DNA of 64,000 nucleotides, taken from positions 113,637,454 through 113,701,453 of the forward strand of contig OX457024.1 in NCBI GenBank assembly GCA_949752745.1. Reading direction: 5' to 3'. Positions 56,159 to 64,000 of this stretch are shown in pieces. The position numbers were made by a program, and so were the translations under genes. How positions within the stretch are numbered: position 1 is the stretch's first letter; each line of letters starts with the position of its first letter. Under the pieces are notes generated by a model, which was not told the DNA's origin, made no database searches, and saw nothing but the letters and a program-made list of their open reading frames with translations. The DNA comes from Protula sp. h YS-2021 (lineage: Eukaryota; Annelida; Polychaeta; Sabellida; Serpulidae).

Positions 56159-57532
56159 ATGTCTCTCATTCATAATCATTCGTGTGAATGTAGTCTTTCT
56201 CCATTGGAATGGTTTCACGTACCACCAACGCAAACTGCTGTAGAGAAAAGTTATAATGTTGACTATCAACCACTTACAAGCATTAGAGAAGGCGCTCCAA
56301 TAGAATTCTACATTCCTGCGAGTACAGAAGAATATCTGGATTTAAAGAACAGCAAACTTCATATTGTATGTCGCATTCTAAAGGCTGATGGAACAGTGTG
56401 TGGCGCAGATGATAATGTCTCTTGCATCAATGATGTGTTTAATGGGTTATGGTCTAATATTGAATTGTTTCTGAATGATCGTTTGGTTTCGCATAGCAAC
56501 AATACTCATGGTTATACCAGCATTATCTCTCATCTCATCCACGATTCGGAAGAAAGTCTGCATTCTGAGCGCTCTATGCGTCTCATGTACAAGGATACTG
56601 CTGGGTCAATGAATAGTCATGAGGTGAAAAGACCTAATCATGAACAATATGTATCCGGGTTTCATGTCAATGCCGACGGTGGTGACTTGGCTGAGCAAGG
56701 CAATAATGGCTTACATCATCGTTATTTGCATACTCGTCTTAGCCGTGATGTTATGCTCGCAGGTGGTTTAAGGATAGATTTGTTTGAGCAGGATCGTTAT
56801 CTTCCGAATGGCATCAGTTTGAAATTACGTTTCCATAGACAAAAAGATGACTATGTATTGATGGCTGTAAATAATACCTATAAGGTAGAAGTGAAAGAGG
56901 CATTTTTAACCATTCGCAAAGTGAGGGTGAGTCCAGGTATTCAGTTAGGACATGCAGATGCATTGATGAAAAGTCCTGCCAAGATCATCATCACTAGAAA
57001 AGAATGTAAAGTCTTGGCCATTCCAGCAGGATTTCAGTCTTTTGTGAAAGATAACATCTTTTTGGGTCAATTACCAAATCGTATTGTCATTGGTCTGGTT
57101 CATAATGAAGCTTTTGGTGGATCAGTATTGAGGAATCCATACAATTTTGATCATTTTAATCTGGACTATATGCAACTGTACACGGATGGTGAACCAGTTC
57201 TATCCAAACCTCTCAAGCTTGACATTACACAGAACAAATACCTGAACGCTTTTGAAACGCTTTACAAATCGTTTGATCGGTTGAATGGTGAGAAAAGTTC
57301 CATTATAAAACGGGAAGATTGGCCTAGAGGTTATGCTTTATTTTCGTTTGACTTAACACCGGATTATGATGGTGATGATCATTTCCCCCTGATCAAGCAT
57401 GGGAATTTGCGGCTAGAAATGAACTTTGCTAGGGCTTTGCCACCTACAATCAATGTCATTGTCTATGCTGAATTTGACAACATTATTGAGATCAGTGCCA
57501 ATCGCAGCATCCAATTCGACTACCAGTCATGA
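56159..57532 (+). CDS. major capsid protein (double jelly roll)
   Basis: 457 codons. The N-terminal jelly roll has the characteristic FHVPPTQTAVEKSYNVDYQP, PIEFYIPASTEEYLDL and NDVFNGLWSNIELFLNDRLV segments. HNTHGY-like NNTHGYTSIIS follows, and the second jelly roll includes KVEVKEAFLTIRKVRV and DNIFLGQLPNRIVIGLV. Length and order match Polinton major capsid proteins, which form trimeric capsomers. It starts 10 bases after the previous stop, behind an A-rich leader, and overlaps the protease by ATGA. Confidence 0.95.
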   Translation: MSLIHNHSCECSLSPLEWFHVPPTQTAVEKSYNVDYQPLTSIREGAPIEFYIPASTEEYLDLKNSKLHIVCRILKADGTVCGADDNVSCINDVFNGLWSNIELFLNDRLVSHSNNTHGYTSIISHLIHDSEESLHSERSMRLMYKDTAGSMNSHEVKRPNHEQYVSGFHVNADGGDLAEQGNNGLHHRYLHTRLSRDVMLAGGLRIDLFEQDRYLPNGISLKLRFHRQKDDYVLMAVNNTYKVEVKEAFLTIRKVRVSPGIQLGHADALMKSPAKIIITRKECKVLAIPAGFQSFVKDNIFLGQLPNRIVIGLVHNEAFGGSVLRNPYNFDHFNLDYMQLYTDGEPVLSKPLKLDITQNKYLNAFETLYKSFDRLNGEKSSIIKREDWPRGYALFSFDLTPDYDGDDHFPLIKHGNLRLEMNFARALPPTINVIVYAEFDNIIEISANRSIQFDYQS

Positions 57533-57966
57533 ACACGAAGCAGATTGATGCCATATTGAGTCATGATGTCATGACCAAAGACTTGTTTCAAGGCGTGTTT
57601 GCCATGGACCAGTTACCGTCTTTACAACGCGGCGCCTATGTGATCAACACAGACGATCAAGATGAACCAGGAGAACATTGGGTGGCAGTGTATTATGATA
57701 AAGACCCTGTGGAATATTTTGACTCTTATGGACTGTTCCCTCTCGATGATCGTTTAGACATGTTTTTAAGAAATGACTATATGTATAATTCTATATCATT
57801 ACAAACGCCAATATCATCGTCATGTGGTTTTTATTGTGTATATTATATATTGCATAGAGCTCGAGGTCAGAGTATGTTTGATATTGTGAATATATTAAAA
57901 AGAAAGGATGGTGATTTTATTGTAAAGGATTTTGTATATAGACATTATAAACCATTGTTTTATTAA
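57529..57966 (+). CDS. adenain-like cysteine protease
   Basis: 145 codons. Catalytic residues in the order of adenovirus protease: His50 in GEHWVAVY, Asp65 in YFDSYG, Gln92 in SLQTP and Cys99 in SSCGFYCVYY. The Gln-to-Cys spacing of seven matches the family. It is shorter than adenain (about 200 residues) but normal for Polintons. By family knowledge it matures the virion proteins. It overlaps the capsid gene end; AATAAA at 58,064-58,069 could terminate its transcript. Confidence 0.93.
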   Translation: MNTKQIDAILSHDVMTKDLFQGVFAMDQLPSLQRGAYVINTDDQDEPGEHWVAVYYDKDPVEYFDSYGLFPLDDRLDMFLRNDYMYNSISLQTPISSSCGFYCVYYILHRARGQSMFDIVNILKRKDGDFIVKDFVYRHYKPLFY

Positions 57967-58324
57967 TGTTGTTGTTATATTAGTTAAGTTGTAGTTAAGT
58001 TGTTGTTATATTAGTTAAGTTGTTGTTGTTGTTGTTGTTATATTAGTTAAGTTGTTGTTGTTAAATAAAACAAACCAAGTTTTCAAACAACTGTCTTGTT
58101 TATTGTGTTCTATTTACAAAGTTTACAAACACTATTTACAAACTCTTAACTACAAACGCTATTTACACTATTTACAAATTCTTAACTACAAATTCTATTT
58201 ACACTATTTACAAACTCTTAACTACAAAGTCTATTTACACTATTTACAAACTTTTATTTACAAAGTCTATTTACACTATTTACAAATTCTTAACTACAAA
58301 GTCTATTTACACTATTTACAAAGT
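57967..58324. repeat. tandem repeats at the convergence point of the two gene blocks
   Basis: 57,967-58,060: copies of GTTGTTATATTAGTTAAGTT with GTT runs. 58,090-58,330: about seven copies of an ACAAAGTCTATTTACACTAT / TTACAAACTCTTAACT unit (35-36 bp). They separate + strand capsid genes from - strand PC4-like genes and contain the AATAAA of the former. Confidence 0.85.
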
Positions 58325-58714
58325 CTATTTACAATCACATTCATTTTTCAATACATTCATCAATGCATGCCATTCATTAGAATCTAAATTGATATAGTTA
58401 TCATAGACATTACATCCGTGTTTGTAAATGCTATGAAAGCTCACATAACGCACATCACCAAACTTTATCACTTTCACAGTTACATGTTCAGACAGTTTCA
58501 GTTCATATCCTTCTTCATTTATGTCTATCACGCGCATAGGTTGTGGCAGCTCAATGGATTTGGTACCCCGCATAAGTTGTATTCCATGCTCTTTGAATTC
58601 AAGCGTCAGGTTCTTTCCAATCCAATGCTTGCAACAGCGCGTTCCATTCCACGGTGCTGAGGGTGATGATGTCGCAGTCTTCTGTAAGCTCGTCATATTG
58701 GCGAAATTGTACAA
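58325..58714 (-). CDS. PC4-like small protein, right-arm member 1
   Basis: Up to 129 codons, but the first 47 overlap the neighbouring gene (58,599-58,943) in another frame. The ATG at 58,573 (82 codons) lies just after that gene's stop and may be the real start. The core YELKLSEHVTVKVIKFGDVRYVSF and YINLDSNEWHALMNVL corresponds to the last strands and the W-containing helix of PC4 proteins, and closely matches module 2 of the left-arm protein at 45,350 (DMRYVSF, HINMNDGEWETLL). Probably a single-stranded DNA-binding type fold, by inference from PC4. Confidence 0.6.
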   Translation of the reverse strand: MYNFANMTSLQKTATSSPSAPWNGTRCCKHWIGKNLTLEFKEHGIQLMRGTKSIELPQPMRVIDINEEGYELKLSEHVTVKVIKFGDVRYVSFHSIYKHGCNVYDNYINLDSNEWHALMNVLKNECDCK

Positions 58715-58943
58715 ACACGTCTAGACCGTTCTCAGTCACACGCACTTCTAATTCATTTGAGACTACTAGGAGAAAGCCAGGTATTCTCAACTTGTCTAGA
58801 TGATCCTTCAACACGGATTGGTCATCAAGCGATAGGACGAGATACTGTCCAAAATGTCGTAGCACAATATCATCACATAAGTTTCTCATGTATGAGAATC
58901 CATATGTTATGGGTTCATAATCCAACACATAGTCGTCTTCCAT
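58599..58943 (-). CDS. PC4-like small protein, right-arm member 2
   Basis: 114 codons. The C-terminal half ELEVRVTENGLDVFVQFRQY and IITLSTVEWNALLQAL follows the same strand-strand-W-x-x-LL pattern as its neighbours. The N-terminal half has a second possible strand set (DDIVLRHFGQYLVLSLDDQ). Its start lies 5 bases beyond the end of the next upstream gene (58,949). It is more diverged from canonical PC4 than the member at 59,334, and the identity rests mainly on the shared tail. Confidence 0.6.
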   Translation of the reverse strand: MEDDYVLDYEPITYGFSYMRNLCDDIVLRHFGQYLVLSLDDQSVLKDHLDKLRIPGFLLVVSNELEVRVTENGLDVFVQFRQYDELTEDCDIITLSTVEWNALLQALDWKEPDA

Positions 58944-58948
58944 CTTTC

Positions 58949-59320
58949 TTATACTCGGATGATGTCGAACAGCGGATGTTGTATCGCTTCTAGGAATCGT
59001 AAGATTGCGCGCCAGTTCTTGATATCAAAGAGGATCAAATCTGTATATGGTGTATCTGGCACAACTCCCTTATAATCCTTTGGATAATCCTGTAAAAGAT
59101 TTCTACAGAATGTCACACGTATGTTAGAATCATATTCAGCTACCGTCACTTCCACTTTATTTTCAAGTCTACGTTTAAACCCAGGTTCAAGTGGTATGTT
59201 TTTAAAGTCTTTCCACACTTCAGGTTTAAACCGATGATAACTTGTCTTAGAATCTAGTATCACTTCATTCCTCTCATTGACAGTAAGGTAAACACCACCG
59301 TTCAGCCTGAGTGCATTCAT
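58949..59320 (-). CDS. PC4-like small protein, right-arm member 3
   Basis: 123 codons. LNGGVYLTVNERNEVILDS, then NKVEVTVAEYDSNIRVTFCR and DLILFDIKNWRAILRFL: again beta strands followed by an I-x-x-W-x-x-I-L helix start. The spacing between strand and helix is longer than in its neighbours. It sits 13 bases downstream of the member at 59,334, so all four are probably expressed from one promoter. Confidence 0.6.
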   Translation of the reverse strand: MNALRLNGGVYLTVNERNEVILDSKTSYHRFKPEVWKDFKNIPLEPGFKRRLENKVEVTVAEYDSNIRVTFCRNLLQDYPKDYKGVVPDTPYTDLILFDIKNWRAILRFLEAIQHPLFDIIRV

Positions 59321-59333
59321 GATTGTTACCTTG

Positions 59334-59690
59334 TTATGACTTGTCGTCTTGTCTGCGAAGCCTTTTATCCACTTCTTTCACCTGCTTCTTCATCATTTTC
59401 CATTCAGGTATTGTCAGCAAAATTCCCTTTTTCGTTGGACGGTTTTTTCCAGTCCCCTCATCTCTGAGGTATTTGCGAATGTTCACCACACCTTCATTAC
59501 TTTGTTTCATAATCTTGATATACTTTCCATTGCCTAGAGAAAGCATTCCATCCCACGACTGTGGTGTTGGTGCCGTCGCCGTCGCCGTCTCCACTTTTAA
59601 TTTCTTGATGGTAGTATCAGGATGTTTCACATTCATGTCTTTCACCGTATCTGCTAGAGTATCCATATCCGTTGTTGCAGATCTTTTCAT
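59334..59690 (-). CDS. PC4 (transcriptional coactivator p15)-like protein
   Basis: 118 codons. Residues 50-110 are a canonical PC4 C-terminal domain: LGNGKYIKIMKQ, VVNIRKYLRDEG and RPTKKGILLTIPEWKMM, which parallels the I-R-E-Y, P-G-R-K-G-I-S-L and W motifs of animal PC4. The first 45 residues are a Ser/Thr/Ala-rich, charged leader, as in cellular PC4. PC4 proteins bind single-stranded DNA and act in transcription and replication. Here it may support polymerase B, which is encoded just upstream on the same strand. A TATA box lies about 55 bases before the ATG. Confidence 0.85.
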   Translation of the reverse strand: MKRSATTDMDTLADTVKDMNVKHPDTTIKKLKVETATATAPTPQSWDGMLSLGNGKYIKIMKQSNEGVVNIRKYLRDEGTGKNRPTKKGILLTIPEWKMMKKQVKEVDKRLRRQDDKS

Positions 59691-59740
59691 GTTGACGCTT
59701 CAGTGTTCACACCTCAACTGACTCTAAAGTTGAAGTGTCT

Positions 59741-59752
59741 CCCCCTTATATA
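59741..59752 (-). promoter_or_regulatory. TATA box of the PC4-like gene group
   Basis: Minus strand TATATAAGGGGG, overlapping the end of the polymerase gene, 51-62 bases ahead of the ATG at 59,690. Confidence 0.5.
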
Positions 59753-62700
59753 CTGTAATGTCCATGCGCCAAAGTGGAATAGCCATCACTCATCACATAT
59801 CGCTTATCATCAAAGGGAGAGAGAGCCACTTTCCTCAACTTCTCCGAGAAAATCTGGTGGTCATGACTTCGAATGATGTGCCCTGTAGTCATCGTTTGCG
59901 TTTGGTTAAACAAACTGTCTCTATACTGCTGATGTTTCATCCGTCTTTGACACGCGCGAGTGATGCCTTTGGCCGTACGTTTTTCTTTCCCACCATATAT
60001 CATACTATACATTTTCGGTCGAAGTCCAACAAACTCTTCAATGGGAATGCCCGCCGTCTCATCTTTCATTTTCCCAAGCACTTTCTTGTTCACGTTGGAA
60101 TGCAGGAAATGATCTGGCGGATAGTCACTTGTGTCGAACAAGTCGGCATCTTCCTGCATGTCTTTGTAGATATCGTCCGTTTCTATGTCATAACATAGAC
60201 TGTCGGTGTCGCTGAACAACAGCTTGGCGTCGGGATACTTGGTCATGATGTAGTTGTAATGAAAGTGAAACATGAGCACCTTGCTGAGGTCGAGAATGGT
60301 GAACCCAACTTGAATGGGTTTATCCAGAAGCAGATCCACTTTGCGCAAATGTACCGCGGTCAAATCTTCGTTGAAAATTCTAAATTTGTGGAAGGAAGGT
60401 TTGGCCACAAGTTTCTTGAACCGCTTTTCCTGGTGAACAAGTTCCACATTGATGCGTTTTCTTACATTTTCCATGGTTTTGCCAAACACAGAGTTGTTCA
60501 TCAATTTGAAAAAGTCTTTCTCAAACGGGTTCTTGGCCAACTTTCTCTTTTCCGTGTTCAATGAGATGTATTTTGCCAACCATTTGCTCTGTGCAAACAT
60601 GATGGCACGGTGCACCTTCGTGACTTTCAATCCCAGTGAGACATATTGCTGTAAATTTCTATAATGAAGCACATATTTCTTCTTGTCACACAAGTTGGGA
60701 ATGAGCTTTTCACTAGGTTTGCCTTTCATGTTTAGATCTTTCCGCAGCTTCTGACTATGTTTTGACAATTCTCCCACTTTCACACATTTCCGTTCTGGAG
60801 CCACTGGGTAGTGATTATGATGATCATGGATTGAATATGGGTATTCCAAATCCACTTCTAAAATGTATCCAATCTCGTCATCTTCATCCACATCCATAAA
60901 GTCAATGGATTCTGGCTCGCTCACCCACATAAATCCACTTTCCGGCATGCTTTGTGACATGGCCCAGCCATACAAGTTGTTTGCATCCAGGTACGTTAAG
61001 TAGTTGGTCGGTTTCAAGGGATCGTAATCTGCTACGTAGGGGTTATTTGCTTTCGCATACTTGTGTGTGATGACAGATATTCCTCCACGTAGACCTTGTT
61101 CAACCATTTGGTACATGTCAATGTCGTTGATCAATTCCAATTTCACCTTTGTCGCTTTCAACATGGCATCCCACGACAGTCCTGGCGCTGTATAGTAGTG
61201 AGCAGGATCTAATTCATATGTGTTGAGACATACGTGACGAAAGTTTTCAAACACGTCAGCCAGCAGCAACACATCTGATTTCAGGTACAAGTCATGGTAT
61301 TCGCCAAATGTAGTACAGTGGAATGTCTCCCACACCTTCTGCGCATGCGCATAATCCTCATCGCTAATGCCTTCTTCACTAAGTAGACTGTAAAACTTGT
61401 CCTTGGACGGTAGTTGTGTTTCAGCAAACTTGGATGCCTCATCCACATAATCATAAGGGTACACTCCCTTTCTCAACAGTAAATCTTGTTGGTCACTATC
61501 GTGAATGTGTGACGTCATGTGATAAAAGTTGTCTTTCCCTTCTGCCGCTAGGTTGGATACCAACTTCTGTAGAGAAGTACTCATGAACTGATAACTGTCT
61601 GTAAATTTCAGATTGCTCATGGTGAATGCAATATATTTCTCAACTGTGTTGGGAATGACTGTAATGGTTTCGTTTTTGAACTTTCCAATTTCTTCCATGA
61701 TCAAATGGCTGTCATAGCCTCGTAAATTGTGGAAAAACACAGGAATGATGAAAGAATCTTCAACATCCTGCTGATCTTTTCGAAATCGAAATTGTAAATT
61801 GCATTCACTATGTGCAGCTCCGCGGTATTTGCCATTGATATGGTCATGATCTCTCACATGATCTGCTCCTAGAGGCTCATGACAAATGTAGCAATCTGTC
61901 GCGTTCTTATAATGCTCTTCATCTTCATGAGTCATCACCATTTTCTTTGGCTGTAGCAAGCCATGCACAATACGATCACGCTCATTCACCATATGGTCTA
62001 AAAAGACTTTCACAGCATTGTCTCCTCGATATACGACTGGCGCACGTGTATCATACTGGCTCACAACCACATAGGCAAAGCTGTTTGGACGATGATGCTG
62101 ATACTTGTCTCCTTCATGCTTTTTCGTGAAACATTCAAAGTCTGCATAAATGACAAACGGCGCTCGCTGTTGTTTGGCTACATTCTTGAACTTGATGAAG
62201 GGTTCCTTGGGAAATGATAAACGTTGTGCGCCATGCTTGCCACACACTTCACGATGCTTGTCTAACAGATCTTGCCGCATAAACCCATGAAGACAGTTGA
62301 AACAATAAAAAGTTGCACCATTATACTTTGATCGATAAGCCATCAGTCTGCTGAAATTCTTGATGAGGCAGTAATGTCTTGTCTTGTCATTGCTAATCAA
62401 AAGCAAGTTGATTTCTCTCGCGCTGTTGGCGCTGGTGTTTCGACTGAGTTGTATGGGAACAACGACATCATGTTCATATCCAAACACGTTAATGGACACA
62501 TCATTCTCCTTTTCAAACTTTGGAATGTCTGTAATCGGTGTGGGAAATGTCATGCCTTCCACCTTCAATTCGTTCTCAAATGCTTTGTATTGATTCACAC
62601 GGTATGGGCTGTTTGTTGAAGGGTGAAGGTGAGCCAATACAGACCATAAGAAACATTTGTTGTCTTTATTCTGAATGTTTAACACACCTTTTGTACTCTT

Positions 62701-63441
62701 TACTTTCTTCGGTAGTGGGATAAAACTGCTCGCTTCCAGTGGCGCTGACGTAGCTGTATGCACTTCAATGAATAATATGTTATCCAACACCCAGCCAGAG
62801 CCTTGTCGCTCATGTTCATCAAACCTGGTAAACAATTCTTTATAGGCTTCTGGTAAGTCCTTCTCAATATCTGCTGGGTTGTATGCTGTATATGTTGGAC
62901 TGCTGATAAATGAATTATCCACTTGTTCTACCATAACACCTTCAACATTCGCTGTCAGTTTCTTGAAACGTGCATGAACGACAATGTACCATTTCATGCC
63001 ACGGTTTAACGTCTCTAGCAAATGTGCTTTGATGCGGTTCTCTTGTTGGCGCATTTCAAGCAGTAAATCCGATCCATCCTCAGACTCAAATCGTCTTTCC
63101 TGCGCGTTTTCTCCCAGACTAACCCTTCTACCTCTCCCTACTTGTCCTGTTTTTTCTTTCTTTGAAACATGTTCTTCATGAGACGTATTTTCCATCTCAG
63201 CTGGTATGCATGCATGTGCATCATAAGTATCCATAGATGGAAATATTTTAATGCATTCACAGCAGAGGAACGGATCAGGTCTGATAACACCATCTTGTAC
63301 CGTCTTTCGTCTCTTGGCTTCAATCTGCTCAACAAGCTCTTCACGAGCACGTTTCAACCTAGCTGGTTTGCATGTATGTGTCACGAACACTTCCAGAGAT
63401 GGAAATGTCACATCGCATTCATGACAGTAGACTGTTGCCAT
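59746..63441 (-). CDS. protein-primed family B DNA polymerase with zinc fingers and embedded His-Me-type motif
   Basis: 1,231 codons from ATG 63,441; the longer frame to 63,495 begins with GTG and lies too close to a TATA box at 63,501-63,508. Two C2H2/C2HC-like fingers open the protein (YCHECDVTFP..HTC; CCECIKIFP..HAC), and a third is near residue 375 (YCFNCLHGF..HREVC). Exo I is VIYADFECF (about 429-437) and Exo II is FFHNLRGYDSHLI (about 565-580). Polymerase motifs: YLDANNLYGWAM (about 815-826), KLMNNSVFGKTMENVRKR (about 978-996) and FSDTDSL (about 1,074-1,080). Between the exonuclease motifs lies CYICHEPLGADHVRDHDHIN, an endonuclease-VII-like motif common in Polinton polymerases. By family knowledge it replicates the linear element from a terminal protein primer. 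Confidence 0.95.
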   Translation of the reverse strand: MATVYCHECDVTFPSLEVFVTHTCKPARLKRAREELVEQIEAKRRKTVQDGVIRPDPFLCCECIKIFPSMDTYDAHACIPAEMENTSHEEHVSKKEKTGQVGRGRRVSLGENAQERRFESEDGSDLLLEMRQQENRIKAHLLETLNRGMKWYIVVHARFKKLTANVEGVMVEQVDNSFISSPTYTAYNPADIEKDLPEAYKELFTRFDEHERQGSGWVLDNILFIEVHTATSAPLEASSFIPLPKKVKSTKGVLNIQNKDNKCFLWSVLAHLHPSTNSPYRVNQYKAFENELKVEGMTFPTPITDIPKFEKENDVSINVFGYEHDVVVPIQLSRNTSANSAREINLLLISNDKTRHYCLIKNFSRLMAYRSKYNGATFYCFNCLHGFMRQDLLDKHREVCGKHGAQRLSFPKEPFIKFKNVAKQQRAPFVIYADFECFTKKHEGDKYQHHRPNSFAYVVVSQYDTRAPVVYRGDNAVKVFLDHMVNERDRIVHGLLQPKKMVMTHEDEEHYKNATDCYICHEPLGADHVRDHDHINGKYRGAAHSECNLQFRFRKDQQDVEDSFIIPVFFHNLRGYDSHLIMEEIGKFKNETITVIPNTVEKYIAFTMSNLKFTDSYQFMSTSLQKLVSNLAAEGKDNFYHMTSHIHDSDQQDLLLRKGVYPYDYVDEASKFAETQLPSKDKFYSLLSEEGISDEDYAHAQKVWETFHCTTFGEYHDLYLKSDVLLLADVFENFRHVCLNTYELDPAHYYTAPGLSWDAMLKATKVKLELINDIDMYQMVEQGLRGGISVITHKYAKANNPYVADYDPLKPTNYLTYLDANNLYGWAMSQSMPESGFMWVSEPESIDFMDVDEDDEIGYILEVDLEYPYSIHDHHNHYPVAPERKCVKVGELSKHSQKLRKDLNMKGKPSEKLIPNLCDKKKYVLHYRNLQQYVSLGLKVTKVHRAIMFAQSKWLAKYISLNTEKRKLAKNPFEKDFFKLMNNSVFGKTMENVRKRINVELVHQEKRFKKLVAKPSFHKFRIFNEDLTAVHLRKVDLLLDKPIQVGFTILDLSKVLMFHFHYNYIMTKYPDAKLLFSDTDSLCYDIETDDIYKDMQEDADLFDTSDYPPDHFLHSNVNKKVLGKMKDETAGIPIEEFVGLRPKMYSMIYGGKEKRTAKGITRACQRRMKHQQYRDSLFNQTQTMTTGHIIRSHDHQIFSEKLRKVALSPFDDKRYVMSDGYSTLAHGHYSI

Positions 63442-63500
63442 CGTTGTTGCTGTTGCTGTTGCTAGAACTGAAATGAAGTAAAATATACGTTTCACTCTTC

Positions 63501-63508
63501 CTTTTATA
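63501..63508 (-). promoter_or_regulatory. TATA box of the polymerase B gene
   Basis: Minus strand TATAAAAG, 60 bases ahead of the ATG at 63,441. Its position excludes the GTG at 63,495 as the start. Confidence 0.6.
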
Positions 63509-63536
63509 CCACTTCAATGGTGTGTTAACTCAGCAG

Positions 63537-63688
63537 AATGTATCACTAGTTGACTAGTTGACATGTTTCACTCATGCTTTTATGCTACTTCCATGTAATC
63601 AAAATATGGTGTGTAACTTGTTTCAAAAATGCTGACTCAGCAGAATTTTACTTGTGTATATGAATATCTCACTTACAGTTGTACAGCT
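63537..63688 (-). repeat. Polinton terminal inverted repeat, right
   Basis: Reverse complement of the left repeat. The TATA-like site here reads CATAAAAG. The element ends in ACAGCT at 63,688, giving the 5'-AG...CT-3' termini usual for the superfamily. Confidence 0.9.
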
Positions 63689-64000
63689 GTTATACAGCAG
63701 AGACATCTAGCGGTGAAGTTAAATGGTCTGCCAAATGGTATTCATCCGCGAAGAAGCACTGTAATGGTGGTAAAAATGCATACAGCCAGCTGCGCAAATA
63801 GCCTATGATCATGTTAAAACTTTACATAAAACTGAATCAAATGGTGAAATTTTCATATAAATCGACCAAGTATAACGAAAGGTATTGTTTTACAAAGTTT
63901 CAATTAAGCAAATAACCAAAGTTTGTTTACAAAGTTTGTTTACAAAGTTTGTTTACAAATTTTCAATTATGTAAATAAGTCAAGTTTGTTTACAAAGTTT
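63689..64000. other. right flank of the Polinton, with tandem repeat at the end
   Basis: 63,689-63,890 is host sequence unlike the left flank minisatellite. 63,891-64,000 contains repeats of GTTTACAAA (AAGTTTGTTTACAAAGTTTG), continuing past the window edge. No gene. Confidence 0.6.

Larger units (their letters stand above)
44623..63688. mobile_element. Maverick/Polinton DNA transposon (virus-like), with nested LINE
   Basis: Bounded by inverted repeats of about 152 bp starting AGC(A/T)GTACAACTGTAAG (44,623-44,775 and 63,537-63,688). It carries the defining gene set: retroviral-type integrase, protein-primed family B DNA polymerase, FtsK/HerA packaging ATPase, adenain-like protease, and double- and single-jelly-roll capsid proteins. 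Left-arm and morphogenesis genes run rightward; polymerase and PC4-like genes run leftward from the right end and converge at about 58,000. Total 19.07 kb, or about 15 kb without the 4.0-kb LINE. Polintons normally make 6-bp target duplications. Here the left flank GAACTC and right flank GTTATA do not match. Confidence 0.95.

Noticed and set aside
58090..58330. Possible CRISPR-like array (regular short repeats)
   Set aside because: The unit repeats whole without unique spacers, and the context is an animal transposon.
58052..58387. 111-codon frame of repeated YLHYLQ
   Set aside because: Product of the 36-bp tandem array between convergent genes.
63442..63495. GTG start giving 18 extra residues on polymerase B
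   Set aside because: The start is non-ATG and lies six bases from a TATA box, so it would be outside the transcript.

Overview
The window is AT-rich animal nuclear DNA. The evidence is a multi-exon gene with consensus GT-AG splice sites, large transposons of kinds common in marine invertebrates and lower vertebrates (a DIRS-type tyrosine-recombinase retrotransposon, an L1/Tx1-type LINE and a Maverick/Polinton), abundant degenerate satellites, and long gene-free stretches. I cannot name the species; a marine invertebrate is my best guess, held weakly.

Bases 1-43,800 are a C-type-lectin locus built by tandem duplication. Two copies of a five-exon gene can be reconstructed exon by exon, every intron in phase 1: gene A (11,344-14,834, 256 aa) and gene B (22,050-32,094, 247 aa). 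Each encodes a type II membrane protein: a short cytosolic tail with YxxP and YxxV tyrosine motifs, one membrane segment, a stalk and one C-type lectin-like domain. Three more copies of the first exon lie nearby: one intact (9,030) and two broken (4,376 and 36,190). Each gene is followed on the opposite strand by a small predicted secreted protein (15,953-16,183 and 33,216-33,443). Degenerate satellites lie between the copies: a roughly 140-bp one rich in TCAAGGTCA-like sites and a roughly 150-bp one with a hairpin. A decayed, GC-rich DIRS-like retrotransposon (about 22,290-28,729, minus strand) sits in intron 1 of gene B, with inverted terminal repeats and the internal complementary region typical of that class. 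From 36,700 to 44,600 there are a partial third copy of the locus flank, a short inverted-repeat transposon, a tRNA-like SINE head, a cluster of five TGACGTCA sites and a poly-C minisatellite.

Bases 44,623-63,688 are one Maverick/Polinton of about 15 kb (19 kb with its insertion), bounded by inverted repeats of about 152 bp. The + strand carries small accessory genes, then integrase, packaging ATPase, a basic small protein, a capsid-associated protein, a Cys-cluster protein, the penton-like minor capsid protein, a pVI/pX-like basic protein, the double-jelly-roll major capsid protein and the adenain-like protease. The - strand carries protein-primed DNA polymerase B and four small PC4-fold genes. 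Many genes overlap by ATGA. A LINE with an intact 1,215-codon ORF2 is inserted in the integrase gene with a target-site duplication, and 556 bp are duplicated after the ATPase.

The most unusual content is the Polinton's accessory set: a NADAR-family (ADP-ribose/NAD-derivative glycosidase) gene, an expanded family of divergent PC4-like proteins in both arms (five genes, six domain copies), and a second family of small paralogous proteins in the left arm.
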